Shown here piece by piece: positions 9,611-18,285 of a stretch of DNA of 64,000 nucleotides. The notes below the pieces were generated by a model that saw nothing but the letters and a program-made list of their open reading frames with translations, searched no databases and was not told the origin of the DNA. The DNA is taken from contig DAOTXL010000025.1 of NCBI GenBank assembly GCA_034435455.1, positions 1-64,000 on the forward strand, given 5' to 3'. The position numbers and the translations under genes are program-made. Every line of letters begins with the position of its first letter. Within the stretch, counting starts at the first letter, position 1. The DNA comes from DAOTXL01 sp034435455 (lineage in GTDB: Bacteria > Chloroflexota > Anaerolineae > JAAYZQ01).

Positions 9611-10776
9611 ACGCGCGGCGTACCCTGGCCCTGGCCCGCCGCGTCATGCGGCAGATCCTGCGCGACCGGCGCACGGTGGGCCTGTTGCTGTTCGTGCCCA
9701 TGCTGGTGCTGACCCTGGCGGCGATCCTGTTCCGCTCCCAGGCGGCGGCCATCCCCCTGGGCGTGGTCAACGACGACCGGGGGGTGACGGTCCCGCTCCT
9801 CGGCGCGGTGGCCCTGGGGCAGCGCATCGCCGACGAGCTGGCTGCCGGCGATGCTTTTTCCCTCGTGACGTTGCGCCGCGAAGGGATCGACCGGGCGCTG
9901 CGCGACGGCACGGTGCAGGGGGTGCTCGTTTTCCCCCCCGAGTTCTCGGCCGGGTTCCAGAGGAACCGCCAGGTGGTGCTCGACCTGCGGCTGGAAGGCT
10001 CTAACCCGACGCGCAGCGCGATGATCACCGCCCGCGTGACTCAGGCAGCGATGAAGGCGCTGGCCGGGCTGGCCTCGGCCGGTTTTGGGCTGCCCGGCAT
10101 GACCTCCGAGAGCGGGGCGGCGGGGCGGCTGCCGGTCGAGGTGAAGGTGACCTATCTCTTTGCCGGCCAGGAGTTCGACACGATGGACTTTGTCGCGCCG
10201 GTCTTTATCGCCTTCCTGGCGCTGTTCTTTGTCTTTCTGTTGACCTGCGTCGCCTTCCTGCGCGAGCGGTCGCAGGGCACCCTGGAACGCCTGCTGGCCA
10301 CCCCGGCTACCCGGCTGGAGGTGGTGCTGGGCTACATGCTGGGGCTGGGGCTTTTTGCCCTGATCCAGGTGGCGGTCATCCTCTTTTTCACCGTCTGGGT
10401 GATCGGCATCCACTACCTGGGCAGCCTGGCGCTGCTGTTCCTGGTGGTTGCCCTGCTGGCGATGGTGGGGGTCAACCTGGGGATCGTGGCCTCGGCCTTT
10501 GCCCGCAACGAGTTCCAGGTAGTGCAGTTCATCCCGCTGCTGATTATCCCCCAGGTGTTGCTGGGCGGCACCTTCTGGGCGGTGGAGGAGATGCCCGGCT
10601 ACCTGCAGCCGTTCGCCTACCTGATGCCCATCACCTACGCCAACCGGGCGCTGCGCGACGTGATGCTCAAGGGCTGGGGCCTGGCCGAAATCTGGCCCAA
10701 TCTGCTGATCCTGCTGGGGATCGCGCTGCTCCTCATCGGCCTGGGGGCGTTGACGATGCGCCGCGAGGTGGCGTGA
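9607..10776 (+). CDS. ABC-2 type transporter permease
   Basis: This 389-residue membrane protein has the ABC2_membrane layout: one N-terminal helix (LLLFVPMLVLTLAAILF), a soluble extracytoplasmic segment of about 170 residues, then five or six helices. FVFLLTCVAFLRERSQGTLE is the usual coupling region preceding helix 3. Its GTG overlaps the ATPase stop, so the two subunits are made together. It ends 12 bp from the converging glucose-6-phosphate isomerase gene, with no obvious terminator between them. Confidence 0.95.
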   Translation: MNARRTLALARRVMRQILRDRRTVGLLLFVPMLVLTLAAILFRSQAAAIPLGVVNDDRGVTVPLLGAVALGQRIADELAAGDAFSLVTLRREGIDRALRDGTVQGVLVFPPEFSAGFQRNRQVVLDLRLEGSNPTRSAMITARVTQAAMKALAGLASAGFGLPGMTSESGAAGRLPVEVKVTYLFAGQEFDTMDFVAPVFIAFLALFFVFLLTCVAFLRERSQGTLERLLATPATRLEVVLGYMLGLGLFALIQVAVILFFTVWVIGIHYLGSLALLFLVVALLAMVGVNLGIVASAFARNEFQVVQFIPLLIIPQVLLGGTFWAVEEMPGYLQPFAYLMPITYANRALRDVMLKGWGLAEIWPNLLILLGIALLLIGLGALTMRREVA

Positions 10777-10788
10777 CCGCCGCCTGTT

Positions 10789-12447
10789 TTAAGCCACAGC
10801 TTCCGTCAGGCGTTCCAACCCGCCGACCACGTCCGTCCCCAGGTGGAAGCGGATCACCCGCCGCCCGGCATGGAGCAGCGCCTGCCTGTCACCCAGGGCC
10901 TGGGCCATTTTGAGCACCCCGAAGGTCATAGACGATCCGGGGGAGCCTGCTTCGTCGGGGATGGGCAGGTCCTGCACCGGGTCGGAGGTGAACTGGAGGA
11001 ACAGGCCGCCCCCGGCGTCGCCCTTGTGCAGTTGACCGGTGGAGTGCAGGAAGCGGGGCCCGTATCCGACCGTCGTCGCCAGCTTGAGCCTGTCGCGCAG
11101 CCGCAGCCGCAACCTGTGCAGCGCGGCGTCGGTCTCGGCAGTGGGCCGGACATAGGCTTGCAGGGCGATATAGTCGCCGGGCCGGGCCTGGGCCAGGAAG
11201 CGGTTCAGGGCGGCGGCGGTGAGGGGGGCCGGTTCATCAGGGGGCAGCGCGCCACTCTGGCGGTAGGCGGCGACCGCCTGGCGGGCCAGCACCTTGGCTG
11301 CCTCCACATCCGGCTGGTCGAAGGGGTTGATCCCCAGCCGCTGCCCGGCCACGGCGGTGGCCAGCTCCCACAGGAAGAACTGCGCGCCCAGGTCGTACAG
11401 GTCCCGCACAGGCAGGTGCACCACCGGGTGGGCCCGGCCAATCTCATCCGGCACCTCCACCCCCACGTAGACAAACAGCCGGTCGTCGCCGTACACCTCC
11501 GGCGGCCCCGGCGGCTCGCCCACCACCGGCACGAGGCCCTTGCCCTCTTTGCCGGTGCTTTCGGCCAGGAGCTGCTCGGCCCAGTCGTCCAGGCCAGCGA
11601 GGGTCGGTGAGACGACCAGGGTGACCTTGTCGCGGCCGGCGTTTGCCAGCTCGCCCAGGATGGCCCCCAGCCAGGCGGCCGGGTTGTCGCGGGCTGCCAC
11701 CTCTGGCCCGCAGGCCCGGGCGGCGGCCAGGGCGCGCTCCAGCAGGCGGGGCAGGTCCACCCCGACCAACGCTGCCGGAACCAGCCCGAAGAAGGACAGG
11801 GCCGAGTAGCGCCCGCCGATGTTCGGGTCGTTGAGGAATGTCTCACGAAAGCCATAGTGGCAGGCCAGGTCGTCCAGCTTGCTGCCGGGATCGGTGATGG
11901 CCCAAAAGTGGTCGCCTGCCTGCCCGGCGCCCAGCGCCTCCGCTACCCGGTTGTGGAAGAACTTGAACAAAGAGAGCGTCTCCACCGTGGTGCCCGATTT
12001 GGTGGAGACGAGGAACAGGGTGCAGGCCGGGTCGAGGCGGGTAGCGTGGGCCAGGATCGCGTCCGGGTCGGTGCTGTCGAGCACGGCCAGGCGGGGCAGG
12101 TTGGGGGCCTGCCCAGCAAACACCCTGCCGAACAGTTCGGGAGCCAGGCTGGAGCCGCCCATGCCCAGCAGCAACAGGTCGTGGTAGCCCGCGTCGCGCA
12201 CGGCCCGGGCCAGCGCCGCCAGGCGGGGCACCTGGCCCTGCATCGCCTCGGCGGTGTGCAGCCAGCCCAACCGGTTGGCGATCTCCTGGGGTTCCGGCTT
12301 CCAGACGGTATGGTCATGTTCCCAGATGCGGGCGATGATCCGTTTCCGGTCTATCTCTTCCAAGGCGGCATCCACCGCCGACCGGTATCTGCCCAGGCCG
12401 GCCGTGCCCCATCGCTCCTCTCCCAGCGCAACCTGTTGATGAGCCAC
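10789..12447 (-). CDS. pgi: Glucose-6-phosphate isomerase (TalPgi-type)
   Basis: The protein interconverts glucose 6-phosphate and fructose 6-phosphate. Sugar-phosphate isomerase motifs are visible: LLGMGGSSLAPE, VSTKSGTTVET, a GRYSALS segment, and a C-terminal HKGDAGGGLFLQF that resembles the isomerase half of bifunctional transaldolase/isomerase proteins. At 552 residues it is longer than archaeal-type SIS isomerases. Transaldolase is encoded 28 bp upstream on the same strand, in the same order as in the fused enzymes. It is probably the last gene of the sugar-phosphate run. Confidence 0.92.
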   Translation of the reverse strand: MAHQQVALGEERWGTAGLGRYRSAVDAALEEIDRKRIIARIWEHDHTVWKPEPQEIANRLGWLHTAEAMQGQVPRLAALARAVRDAGYHDLLLLGMGGSSLAPELFGRVFAGQAPNLPRLAVLDSTDPDAILAHATRLDPACTLFLVSTKSGTTVETLSLFKFFHNRVAEALGAGQAGDHFWAITDPGSKLDDLACHYGFRETFLNDPNIGGRYSALSFFGLVPAALVGVDLPRLLERALAAARACGPEVAARDNPAAWLGAILGELANAGRDKVTLVVSPTLAGLDDWAEQLLAESTGKEGKGLVPVVGEPPGPPEVYGDDRLFVYVGVEVPDEIGRAHPVVHLPVRDLYDLGAQFFLWELATAVAGQRLGINPFDQPDVEAAKVLARQAVAAYRQSGALPPDEPAPLTAAALNRFLAQARPGDYIALQAYVRPTAETDAALHRLRLRLRDRLKLATTVGYGPRFLHSTGQLHKGDAGGGLFLQFTSDPVQDLPIPDEAGSPGSSMTFGVLKMAQALGDRQALLHAGRRVIRFHLGTDVVGGLERLTEAVA

Positions 12448-12475
12448 TTCCCTTCCCTCCTCTTGCTGCTCTCTG

Positions 12476-13585
12476 TCAGGCGGTCGCCTGAAACTGCCTG
12501 CTCTTTTCCCGGATGCTCGTCAGCAGGGAGTCGAACGACCGGGCAAAAGCGGTCACGCCGTCGTCCAGCAGTTTCTGGGTGATGGCCGCCAGGTCTATCC
12601 CCACCCTGGCCAGGTAAGCCAGGTGGGCCTCTGCCTCATCCAACCCCTGTTCCAGGGTCGGGGCCACCACGCCGTGATCGCGGAAGGCGACCAGGGTTTC
12701 CGGCGGCACGGTGTTGACCGTATGGGGGCCGATGAGGTTATCCACATACAGGGTATCGGGATAGGCCGGGTTCTTGGTGCTGGTACTGGCCCACAACGGG
12801 CGCTGGACGCGGGCCCCCTGGGCCGCCAGGCGTTGCCACCGCCCGGTGGTCAGGAGCTTTTTGAACAGGGCATAGGCAGCCTTGGCGCTGGCGATGGCGG
12901 CTTTTCCCTGGAGGGAGGCGGCGTACCGGCCATCGGCCACGGTGGCCAACGCCCTGTCCACGGCGGTATCTATGCGGCTGACGAAAAAGGAGGCCACCGA
13001 CGCCACCCTAGACAGATCGCCGCCGCCGGCAGCCAGCCGCTCCAGGCCGGTCAGGTAGGCATCCATGACCGCCTGATACTGGTCCAGGGCAAAGATGAGG
13101 GTGACGTTGACATGGATCCCCTGGCCGATGAGCGCCTCGATCGCCGGCAGGCCCTGGAGGGTGGCCGGCACCTTGATCATCACGTTGGGCCGGCTCAGGG
13201 CCGCAAACAGCCGCCGCGCCTCGGCGATGGTGCCCTGGGTATCGTGGGCCAGGTGGGGGTTGACTTCCAGGCTGACATAGCCATCCAGGCCGGAGGTCCG
13301 TTTATAGACCGGCTGCAGGATGTCGGCGGCATAGCGGATGTCTTCCAGGACCAGCGCCTCATAGATCTCAGGCACCGACCTGCCGCCGGTAGCCAGGGAC
13401 CGCAGGGTGTCGTCATAGTCCTCGCTGTCCACGATGGCCTTCTCAAAGATGGTCGGATTCGAGGTCACGCCCCGCAGCCCGTCCTCCACCAGGGTCTGTA
13501 ACTCACCCGTGGTGAACAGCGAGCGACGGATAAAATCGAGCCACAGCGATTGGCCCAGGGCGGCCAGTTGTTCGAGTTTGGACAT
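12476..13585 (-). CDS. tal: Transaldolase
   Basis: This enzyme transfers a dihydroxyacetone unit between sugar phosphates in the non-oxidative pentose phosphate pathway. The 369-residue protein has LRGVTSNPTIFEKA near 38-50, SLEVNPHLAHDT, and the Schiff-base Lys138 in PNVMIKVPAT. Length and motifs fit the TalB-like class found fused to isomerase in other bacteria; here the reading frame stops before pgi. The start is ATG. Confidence 0.95.
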   Translation of the reverse strand: MSKLEQLAALGQSLWLDFIRRSLFTTGELQTLVEDGLRGVTSNPTIFEKAIVDSEDYDDTLRSLATGGRSVPEIYEALVLEDIRYAADILQPVYKRTSGLDGYVSLEVNPHLAHDTQGTIAEARRLFAALSRPNVMIKVPATLQGLPAIEALIGQGIHVNVTLIFALDQYQAVMDAYLTGLERLAAGGGDLSRVASVASFFVSRIDTAVDRALATVADGRYAASLQGKAAIASAKAAYALFKKLLTTGRWQRLAAQGARVQRPLWASTSTKNPAYPDTLYVDNLIGPHTVNTVPPETLVAFRDHGVVAPTLEQGLDEAEAHLAYLARVGIDLAAITQKLLDDGVTAFARSFDSLLTSIREKSRQFQATA

Positions 13586-13610
13586 AGTTCAACCCTCTCA
13601 AGGCCTCTCT

Positions 13611-14327
13611 TTAGCTCCGGCCATAGACCGGGATCGCAGCCCCGCTGATCGGCCAGGCAGCGTCGGAAGCCAGGAAGAGAAAGAGGTTGGCGATGGCTTC
13701 GGGCGGCACCCAGCGGCTGTGATCGGCCTGGGGCATGGCCGCGCGGTTCTGGGGGGTATCAATCGTGCCGGGGAGCACACAGTTGACCGTGATCGGTTTG
13801 TCCCTGAGTTCGGCGGCCAGGCTTTCGACCAGGCGCACCACCGCGCTCTTGGCTGCGCTGTAGGCGGCCCCTTTCCCGCTGCCGGCCAGGGCAGCCCGTG
13901 CTGCCGTGTGGATGATCCGGCCCCCGCCTTGCGCCAGCATGACAGGCACCACCGCCCGGCTGAGGATAAAGGCGGGACGGGCATTCAGGTTGAACATGGC
14001 ATCCCAGGTCTCCAGCGGCGTCTCGTGGACCGGTGTGCCCCCCTGCCAGCCGCCGACCGTATTGGCCAGGATGTCAATGCGGCCCAGGCGGGTCAGGGCT
14101 GTCTCCACCGCCCGTTGCACCTGAGCGGCGTCGTTGGCATCCACCGCGCCGAGGAGCAGGTGCTCCGGGGAGCCGGCCAGCTCAGGAAAGAGGGAAGGGA
14201 GCCGGTCGGGGGCGCGGTCCAGCAGCACCAGATTGGCCCCGGCGGCCAGGAAGGCCCGCGCCACCGCCCGGCCCAGGTTGCCCGACGTTCCGGCCACCAT
14301 CACGACTCGATGGGAAAGATCAAACAT
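13611..14327 (-). CDS. Short-chain dehydrogenase/reductase
   Basis: This 238-residue Rossmann oxidoreductase has a slightly unusual cofactor turn (AGTSGNLGRAVA), an NTVGG strand-4 motif, and a catalytic Tyr156-Lys160 in YSAAK. The usual catalytic serine position reads IIHTAAR, so Thr141 may substitute. It sits between transketolase and transaldolase on the same strand, which hints at a sugar or polyol substrate, but specificity cannot be read. Its start follows AAGGGAGGAGG at good spacing. Confidence 0.88.
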   Translation of the reverse strand: MFDLSHRVVMVAGTSGNLGRAVARAFLAAGANLVLLDRAPDRLPSLFPELAGSPEHLLLGAVDANDAAQVQRAVETALTRLGRIDILANTVGGWQGGTPVHETPLETWDAMFNLNARPAFILSRAVVPVMLAQGGGRIIHTAARAALAGSGKGAAYSAAKSAVVRLVESLAAELRDKPITVNCVLPGTIDTPQNRAAMPQADHSRWVPPEAIANLFLFLASDAAWPISGAAIPVYGRS

Positions 14328-14362
14328 CGCTTTGCACCTCCTCCCTTAAAAATAACGACGGA

Positions 14363-14420
14363 CCGGTAGGGGCAGGGCTTGCCCCTGCCCAGGGGGCAGC
14401 CGCGAGGGCTGCCCCTACGG
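14363..14420. repeat. GC-rich palindromic element (GTAGGGGCAG ends)
   Basis: A string beginning GTAGGGGCAG and ending CTGCCCCTAC encloses two nested hairpins (GGGGCAGGGC/GCCCCTGCCC and GGGCAGCC/GGCTGCCC). It lies in the transketolase-SDR gap and is followed by CACGGAT/ATCCGTG strings to about 14510. Non-coding, REP-like. Confidence 0.6.
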
Positions 14421-14508
14421 CGGATAGGACACGGGTTGGCACGGATGCGACGGATTTTCACGGATGACTCGATCTGTGTCAATCCGTTCAATCCGTGTTC
14501 ATCCGTGT

Positions 14509-14600
14509 CCACCCTTGAAAATAAATGGCGAATGGTATCCCCCACGGCAGCCGCGAGGGCTGCCCCTACCCTTTTCATCCCTGGGGATGTGCCAGGGAAG
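14509..14600 (-). repeat. Dispersed 92-bp repeat, copy A
   Basis: Read on the minus strand, this segment runs TTCCCTGGCA ... CCAGGGATGAAAAGG ... GCAGCCCTCGCGGCTGCC ... TTTATTTTCAAGGG. It aligns end to end with 54591-54682 on the plus strand at roughly 85 percent identity by eye. It contains a GGCAGCC/GGCTGCC hairpin. Confidence 0.75.
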
Positions 14601-14610
14601 CGGTAAACGG

Positions 14611-16605
14611 TTACAACCGCCGCTCCAGACAGGCCCTGGCCCGCGCCGCGACCGCCTGGGCTGTAAAGCCAAACTTTTCGGCCAGCACCTTGTAGGGGGC
14701 GGAGGCCCCAAAGCGGTTCAGGGCGACGATCTCGCCGCCGTCGCCCACGTAGCGTTCCCAGCCCAGCGACACCGCCGCCTCCACGGCCACGCGCGCCGTC
14801 ACCCCCGGCAGCAGCACCGAGTCGCGGTAATCCTGCGGCTGGGCGTCGAACCGCTCCCAACTGGGCATAGAGATCACGCGGGCGGCGATCCCCTCCGCTG
14901 CCAGCAACTTTCCCGCCTCCAGGGCCACCGCCACCTCGGAGCCGCTGGCCATGAGCTGAAGCTGCGGGTTCGGGGCATCGGCGACGACATAGGCCCCCCG
15001 GCCCACGGCAGCGGGGTCCGTTTCCGCCAGGATGGCCAGGTTCTGGCGGCTGAGCAGCAGCGCCACCGGGCCGGCGCGGTACCCGGCGATAAAACGCCAG
15101 GCGCCGACGGTCTCCCTGGCATCGGCGGGGCGGAGGACGGTCAGCTCAGGGATGGCCCGCAGGCTGGCGATCTGCTCCACCGGCTGGTGGGTGGGGCCAT
15201 CTTCGCCGACAAAGATGCTATCGTGGGTAAAGATGTAGATGACCGGCAGGCGCATCATCGCTGCCAGGCGGATGCTGGGCCGCATATAGTCTGAAAAGAC
15301 CAGGAAGGTGCTACCGTAGGGCCGGAAGCCACCGTGCAGGGCCAGGCCGTTCAGGATGCCGCCCATGGCGTGCTCGCGGATGCCAAAATGGAGGTTGCGC
15401 CCCCCGTACTCCCCTTTGCCCACCGCCGGATAGGCGCTGAGGTAGGTTTTGGTCGAGGGGTGCAGGTCGGCCGAACCGCCCACCAGCTCCGGCAGCACCC
15501 GGGCCAGGGCGGCCATGATCTTGCCCCCGGCGACGCGGGTGGCGATGGCGCCATCCTCCGCCTTGAAGGTCGGCAGCGCCTCTTCCCAACCGGCCGGGAG
15601 TTCTCCGGCCATCCGGCGCTTCCACTCGGCGGCCAGGTGGGGGTATTCGCGGGCGTAGCGGGCCAGGAGCGCCTCCCATTGGCTCTGGGCCTGCCCCCCC
15701 CGGTCGCGGGCGGTGCGGAAGTGGGCCAGCGCCCGATCGGGGATGAGGAACTGGGCATCGGGCGGCCAGCCCAGGGCCTCTTTGGTCAGGCGCACCTCGT
15801 CGGCGCCCAACGGCTCGCCGTGGGCCTGAGCCGTGTCCTGCTTGTGGGGGCTGCCGTAGCCGATGTGGGTGCGGCAGATGATCAGGGAGGGGCGCTCCGT
15901 CTCGGCCCGGGCCCGGCCGAGGGCCCTGGCCACGGCAGCACGGTCGTGGCCGTCCACCGCCTGCACGTGCCAGCCATAGGCCGTAAAGCGTTTCCTCACA
16001 TCCTCGCTGAAGGCCAGGGCCGTGTCGCCCTCGATGGTGATGTGGTTGTCGTCGTACAGATAGATGAGCCGGCCCAGGCCCAGGTGCCCGGCCAGCGACG
16101 CGGCCTCGTGGGAGATGCCCTCCATCAGGTCACCGTCGCTGACGATGGCGTAGGTATAGTGGTTCACGATCTCCAGGCCGGGCCGGTTGAAGGTGGCGGC
16201 CAGCATCCGTTCGGCCAGGGCCATCCCCACGCCGACGGCAAAGCCCTGGCCCAGCGGGCCGGCCGTTGTCTCCACGCCGGGGGTCTCGCCGTGCTCCGGG
16301 TGGCCGGGGGTCAGGCTGCCCCACTGCCGGAACTGCTGGAGCTGCTCCAGCGGCAGATCGTAGCCGGTCAGGTGCAGCAGGCTGTAGAGCAACATCGAGC
16401 CGTGTCCGGCCGAGAGCACGAACCGGTCGCGGTCCGGCCAGGCCGGATCGGCGGGGTTGTGTCTCAGGAACCTGGCCCACAGGACATAAGCGGCATCGGC
16501 CATGCCCAGCGGCATGCCGGGATGGCCGGAGTTGGCCTTCTGCACGGCGTCCATCGCCAGGGTGCGGATGGTGTTGACGCACAGTTGATCCAGCTCTTCT
16601 TTCAT
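14611..16605 (-). CDS. tkt: Transketolase
   Basis: The enzyme moves two-carbon units between sugar phosphates using thiamine diphosphate. The protein has 664 residues from the ATG at 16605, which has CGAGGAGAAGG upstream; longer in-frame extensions lack this. Motifs: AVQKANSGHPGMPLGMAD, the ThDP site SDGDLMEGISHEAASLAG with the DDNHITIEGD magnesium ligands, and FVGEDGPTHQPVEQ in the pyrimidine domain. Length equals typical bacterial TktA. Together with tal and pgi downstream it covers the non-oxidative pentose phosphate shunt. Confidence 0.97.
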   Translation of the reverse strand: MKEELDQLCVNTIRTLAMDAVQKANSGHPGMPLGMADAAYVLWARFLRHNPADPAWPDRDRFVLSAGHGSMLLYSLLHLTGYDLPLEQLQQFRQWGSLTPGHPEHGETPGVETTAGPLGQGFAVGVGMALAERMLAATFNRPGLEIVNHYTYAIVSDGDLMEGISHEAASLAGHLGLGRLIYLYDDNHITIEGDTALAFSEDVRKRFTAYGWHVQAVDGHDRAAVARALGRARAETERPSLIICRTHIGYGSPHKQDTAQAHGEPLGADEVRLTKEALGWPPDAQFLIPDRALAHFRTARDRGGQAQSQWEALLARYAREYPHLAAEWKRRMAGELPAGWEEALPTFKAEDGAIATRVAGGKIMAALARVLPELVGGSADLHPSTKTYLSAYPAVGKGEYGGRNLHFGIREHAMGGILNGLALHGGFRPYGSTFLVFSDYMRPSIRLAAMMRLPVIYIFTHDSIFVGEDGPTHQPVEQIASLRAIPELTVLRPADARETVGAWRFIAGYRAGPVALLLSRQNLAILAETDPAAVGRGAYVVADAPNPQLQLMASGSEVAVALEAGKLLAAEGIAARVISMPSWERFDAQPQDYRDSVLLPGVTARVAVEAAVSLGWERYVGDGGEIVALNRFGASAPYKVLAEKFGFTAQAVAARARACLERRL

Positions 16606-16661
16606 TGAACCTTCTCCTCGTCGTGTGATGGTCTGAGCCTCACCCGGTTTGACGGCCAGAT

Positions 16662-17855
16662 TCAGCTCATGGGCACCGCCATCGGCGCCGGCACGGGGCG
16701 GGGGCGGATGAACTGGACCAGCCCCAGGGCAATGGCCACGATAATCACGCCGGCCAGGAAGGTGGCCGATGGGGCGACCTTTTCCCACAGGATGCCACCC
16801 AGCACCGGCACCGCCAGGGCCGAGATGTGGTTGATGGTCTGCGCCAGGCCGACGTTGCTGCTGATCTCCTCTGGCGCATGGGCGATCTTTTGGAAATAAG
16901 AATCCACCGCCAGGCTAAAGCCGAAAAAGAGGTTGTCCAACACAAAGAGGACGTACAAAAGTGGCAGATACGAGATATAAGCATAGCCCACAAAGACGGC
17001 GATCAGCCCGATAAAGTTGATGGTCAGCACTTTGCGCTCGCCAAAGCGGGCCACCACGCGGCCCAACTGGGCGGCCGAGTAGGTGCTCACCAGGTTGTTA
17101 AAGAGGAACAGGGTCGCCGCCTGGCGCACGCTGATGCCATGCACCTGGACCAGCAAAAAGATGGCAAAGGTGCTAAAGATGTGACGGCGGCAGCCCATCA
17201 GAAAGGTCAGGGCATAGTAGAGCCAATAGTCACGGCGAAAGACCACCTTGCGCCGCCGGTGTTGAGCGATCTGCCGTCGTCCGTCGCGCAGGGTAAACAG
17301 GCTGCCGACGATGACCAGGCCCCCCACCACGTAGAGCAGCGTGCGATAGCCCCAGGCGGGGATGCTCAGCGGCCCGATCTGCACGCCATCTACGAACACC
17401 CAGATGGCGACCGTCCCCAAGGCGGAGGCCAGGGCGGCGATGCTCCCCAGACGGCCCAGGACCCTGGGCGTTTCTTCCTGGCCGTGCCCCATCAGCACCA
17501 GGCTGGAGCTGCTGGGGTAGAAAAAGTGAAAGCCAAAGCTCATCACCAGCGTGCCCAGGAGCAGGGTGCTGAATGTGCTCGACCAGCCGGTGAGCACCAC
17601 CCCCAACCCCAGCAACAGCACGCTCAGCCCCATCACCCGCATCTCCGACAGCCACAGGACCAGGAAGCCCATGACAAAGCCCATCAGGCCGGGGATCTCG
17701 CGCACCGACTGGATGAGGCCGATCTGCCCGGCGCTGACGCCCAACACCTCGACGGCAAAGTTGGTGAAAACCGCCTGCCAGATGTTAAAGCCAAAATAGA
17801 GGGTGAAATTGGCAAAGGCCAGGATGCGAAATAGCCGTTTTGTCTCTTCCATCAT
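16662..17855 (-). CDS. MFS transporter
   Basis: This 397-residue major facilitator protein has about 12 hydrophobic helices split by a central loop (DGRRQIAQHRRRK). A Gly-Arg-rich conserved loop (LGRVVARFGERKV) lies between helices 8 and 9. It is the first gene of the minus-strand run leading into transketolase (56-bp gap) and has its own TGC-TATACT promoter. A sugar or sugar-phosphate substrate would fit the context, but this is inference. Confidence 0.88.
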   Translation of the reverse strand: MMEETKRLFRILAFANFTLYFGFNIWQAVFTNFAVEVLGVSAGQIGLIQSVREIPGLMGFVMGFLVLWLSEMRVMGLSVLLLGLGVVLTGWSSTFSTLLLGTLVMSFGFHFFYPSSSSLVLMGHGQEETPRVLGRLGSIAALASALGTVAIWVFVDGVQIGPLSIPAWGYRTLLYVVGGLVIVGSLFTLRDGRRQIAQHRRRKVVFRRDYWLYYALTFLMGCRRHIFSTFAIFLLVQVHGISVRQAATLFLFNNLVSTYSAAQLGRVVARFGERKVLTINFIGLIAVFVGYAYISYLPLLYVLFVLDNLFFGFSLAVDSYFQKIAHAPEEISSNVGLAQTINHISALAVPVLGGILWEKVAPSATFLAGVIIVAIALGLVQFIRPRPVPAPMAVPMS

Positions 17856-17893
17856 GCCTCAATTTGCCGGGATCAACCCGCATGCTGGGGGCC

Positions 17894-17923
17894 AGTATAG
17901 CACGGTTGGCGGCTTTTGGGCAA
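17894..17923 (-). promoter_or_regulatory. Promoter of the MFS/pentose phosphate run
   Basis: On the minus strand TTGCCC (17918-17923), an 18-bp spacer ending TGC, and TATACT (17894-17899). The predicted start near 17887 is about 30 nt before the ATG. Confidence 0.65.
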
Positions 17924-17961
17924 CTGGACCCCCTGCCATTGCCTGAGATGCTCCCGCCAGA

Positions 17962-18057
17962 GGCGCCAGGCACTTCCGGTGAGCCTTTCCTCGTCCATTG
18001 TCATCGTGGACGTCCTGATCCTCTCGTGGCTCCACGGTGCCCCAAGTGCCTGGCACC
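17962..18057. mobile_element. MITE-like element with AAGTGCCTGG inverted ends
   Basis: GGCGCCAGGCACTT (17962-17975) and AAGTGCCTGGCACC (18044-18057) form 14-bp inverted ends matching at 13 of 14 positions, 68 bp apart. No reading frame lies inside. It sits between the divergent MFS and protease genes. The AGTGCCTGGCACT core is common as a dispersed palindrome in environmental genomes as far as I recall. Confidence 0.55.
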
Positions 18058-18104
18058 TGAACAATGATCCCGAACCGTGGTGAGCCGGCATGCCGCTTCC
18101 CGTC

Positions 18105-18133
18105 TTGCGTGGCCCTCTATCCTGTGCTATACT
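18105..18133 (+). promoter_or_regulatory. Promoter of the CPBP-subtilase gene
   Basis: TTGCGT (18105-18110), a 17-bp spacer ending TGC, TATACT (18128-18133). The predicted start near 18140 leaves a leader of about 145 nt before the ATG at 18286, in which I see no clear structured element. Confidence 0.7.
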
Positions 18134-18285
18134 GAGGCCCACGCAGTTGTACAGATACCTTGACCATACCTTGGGCAAAGGATGCTGTCAGGAAGCGGCG
18201 CGGAAGGCCGGCCCAGAGGAAAGCCACCGCTCTGGGCAGGCCGTCGTAACCGGCCGGCTCTGACGGGCACTTGAGAAAGGGAAAA

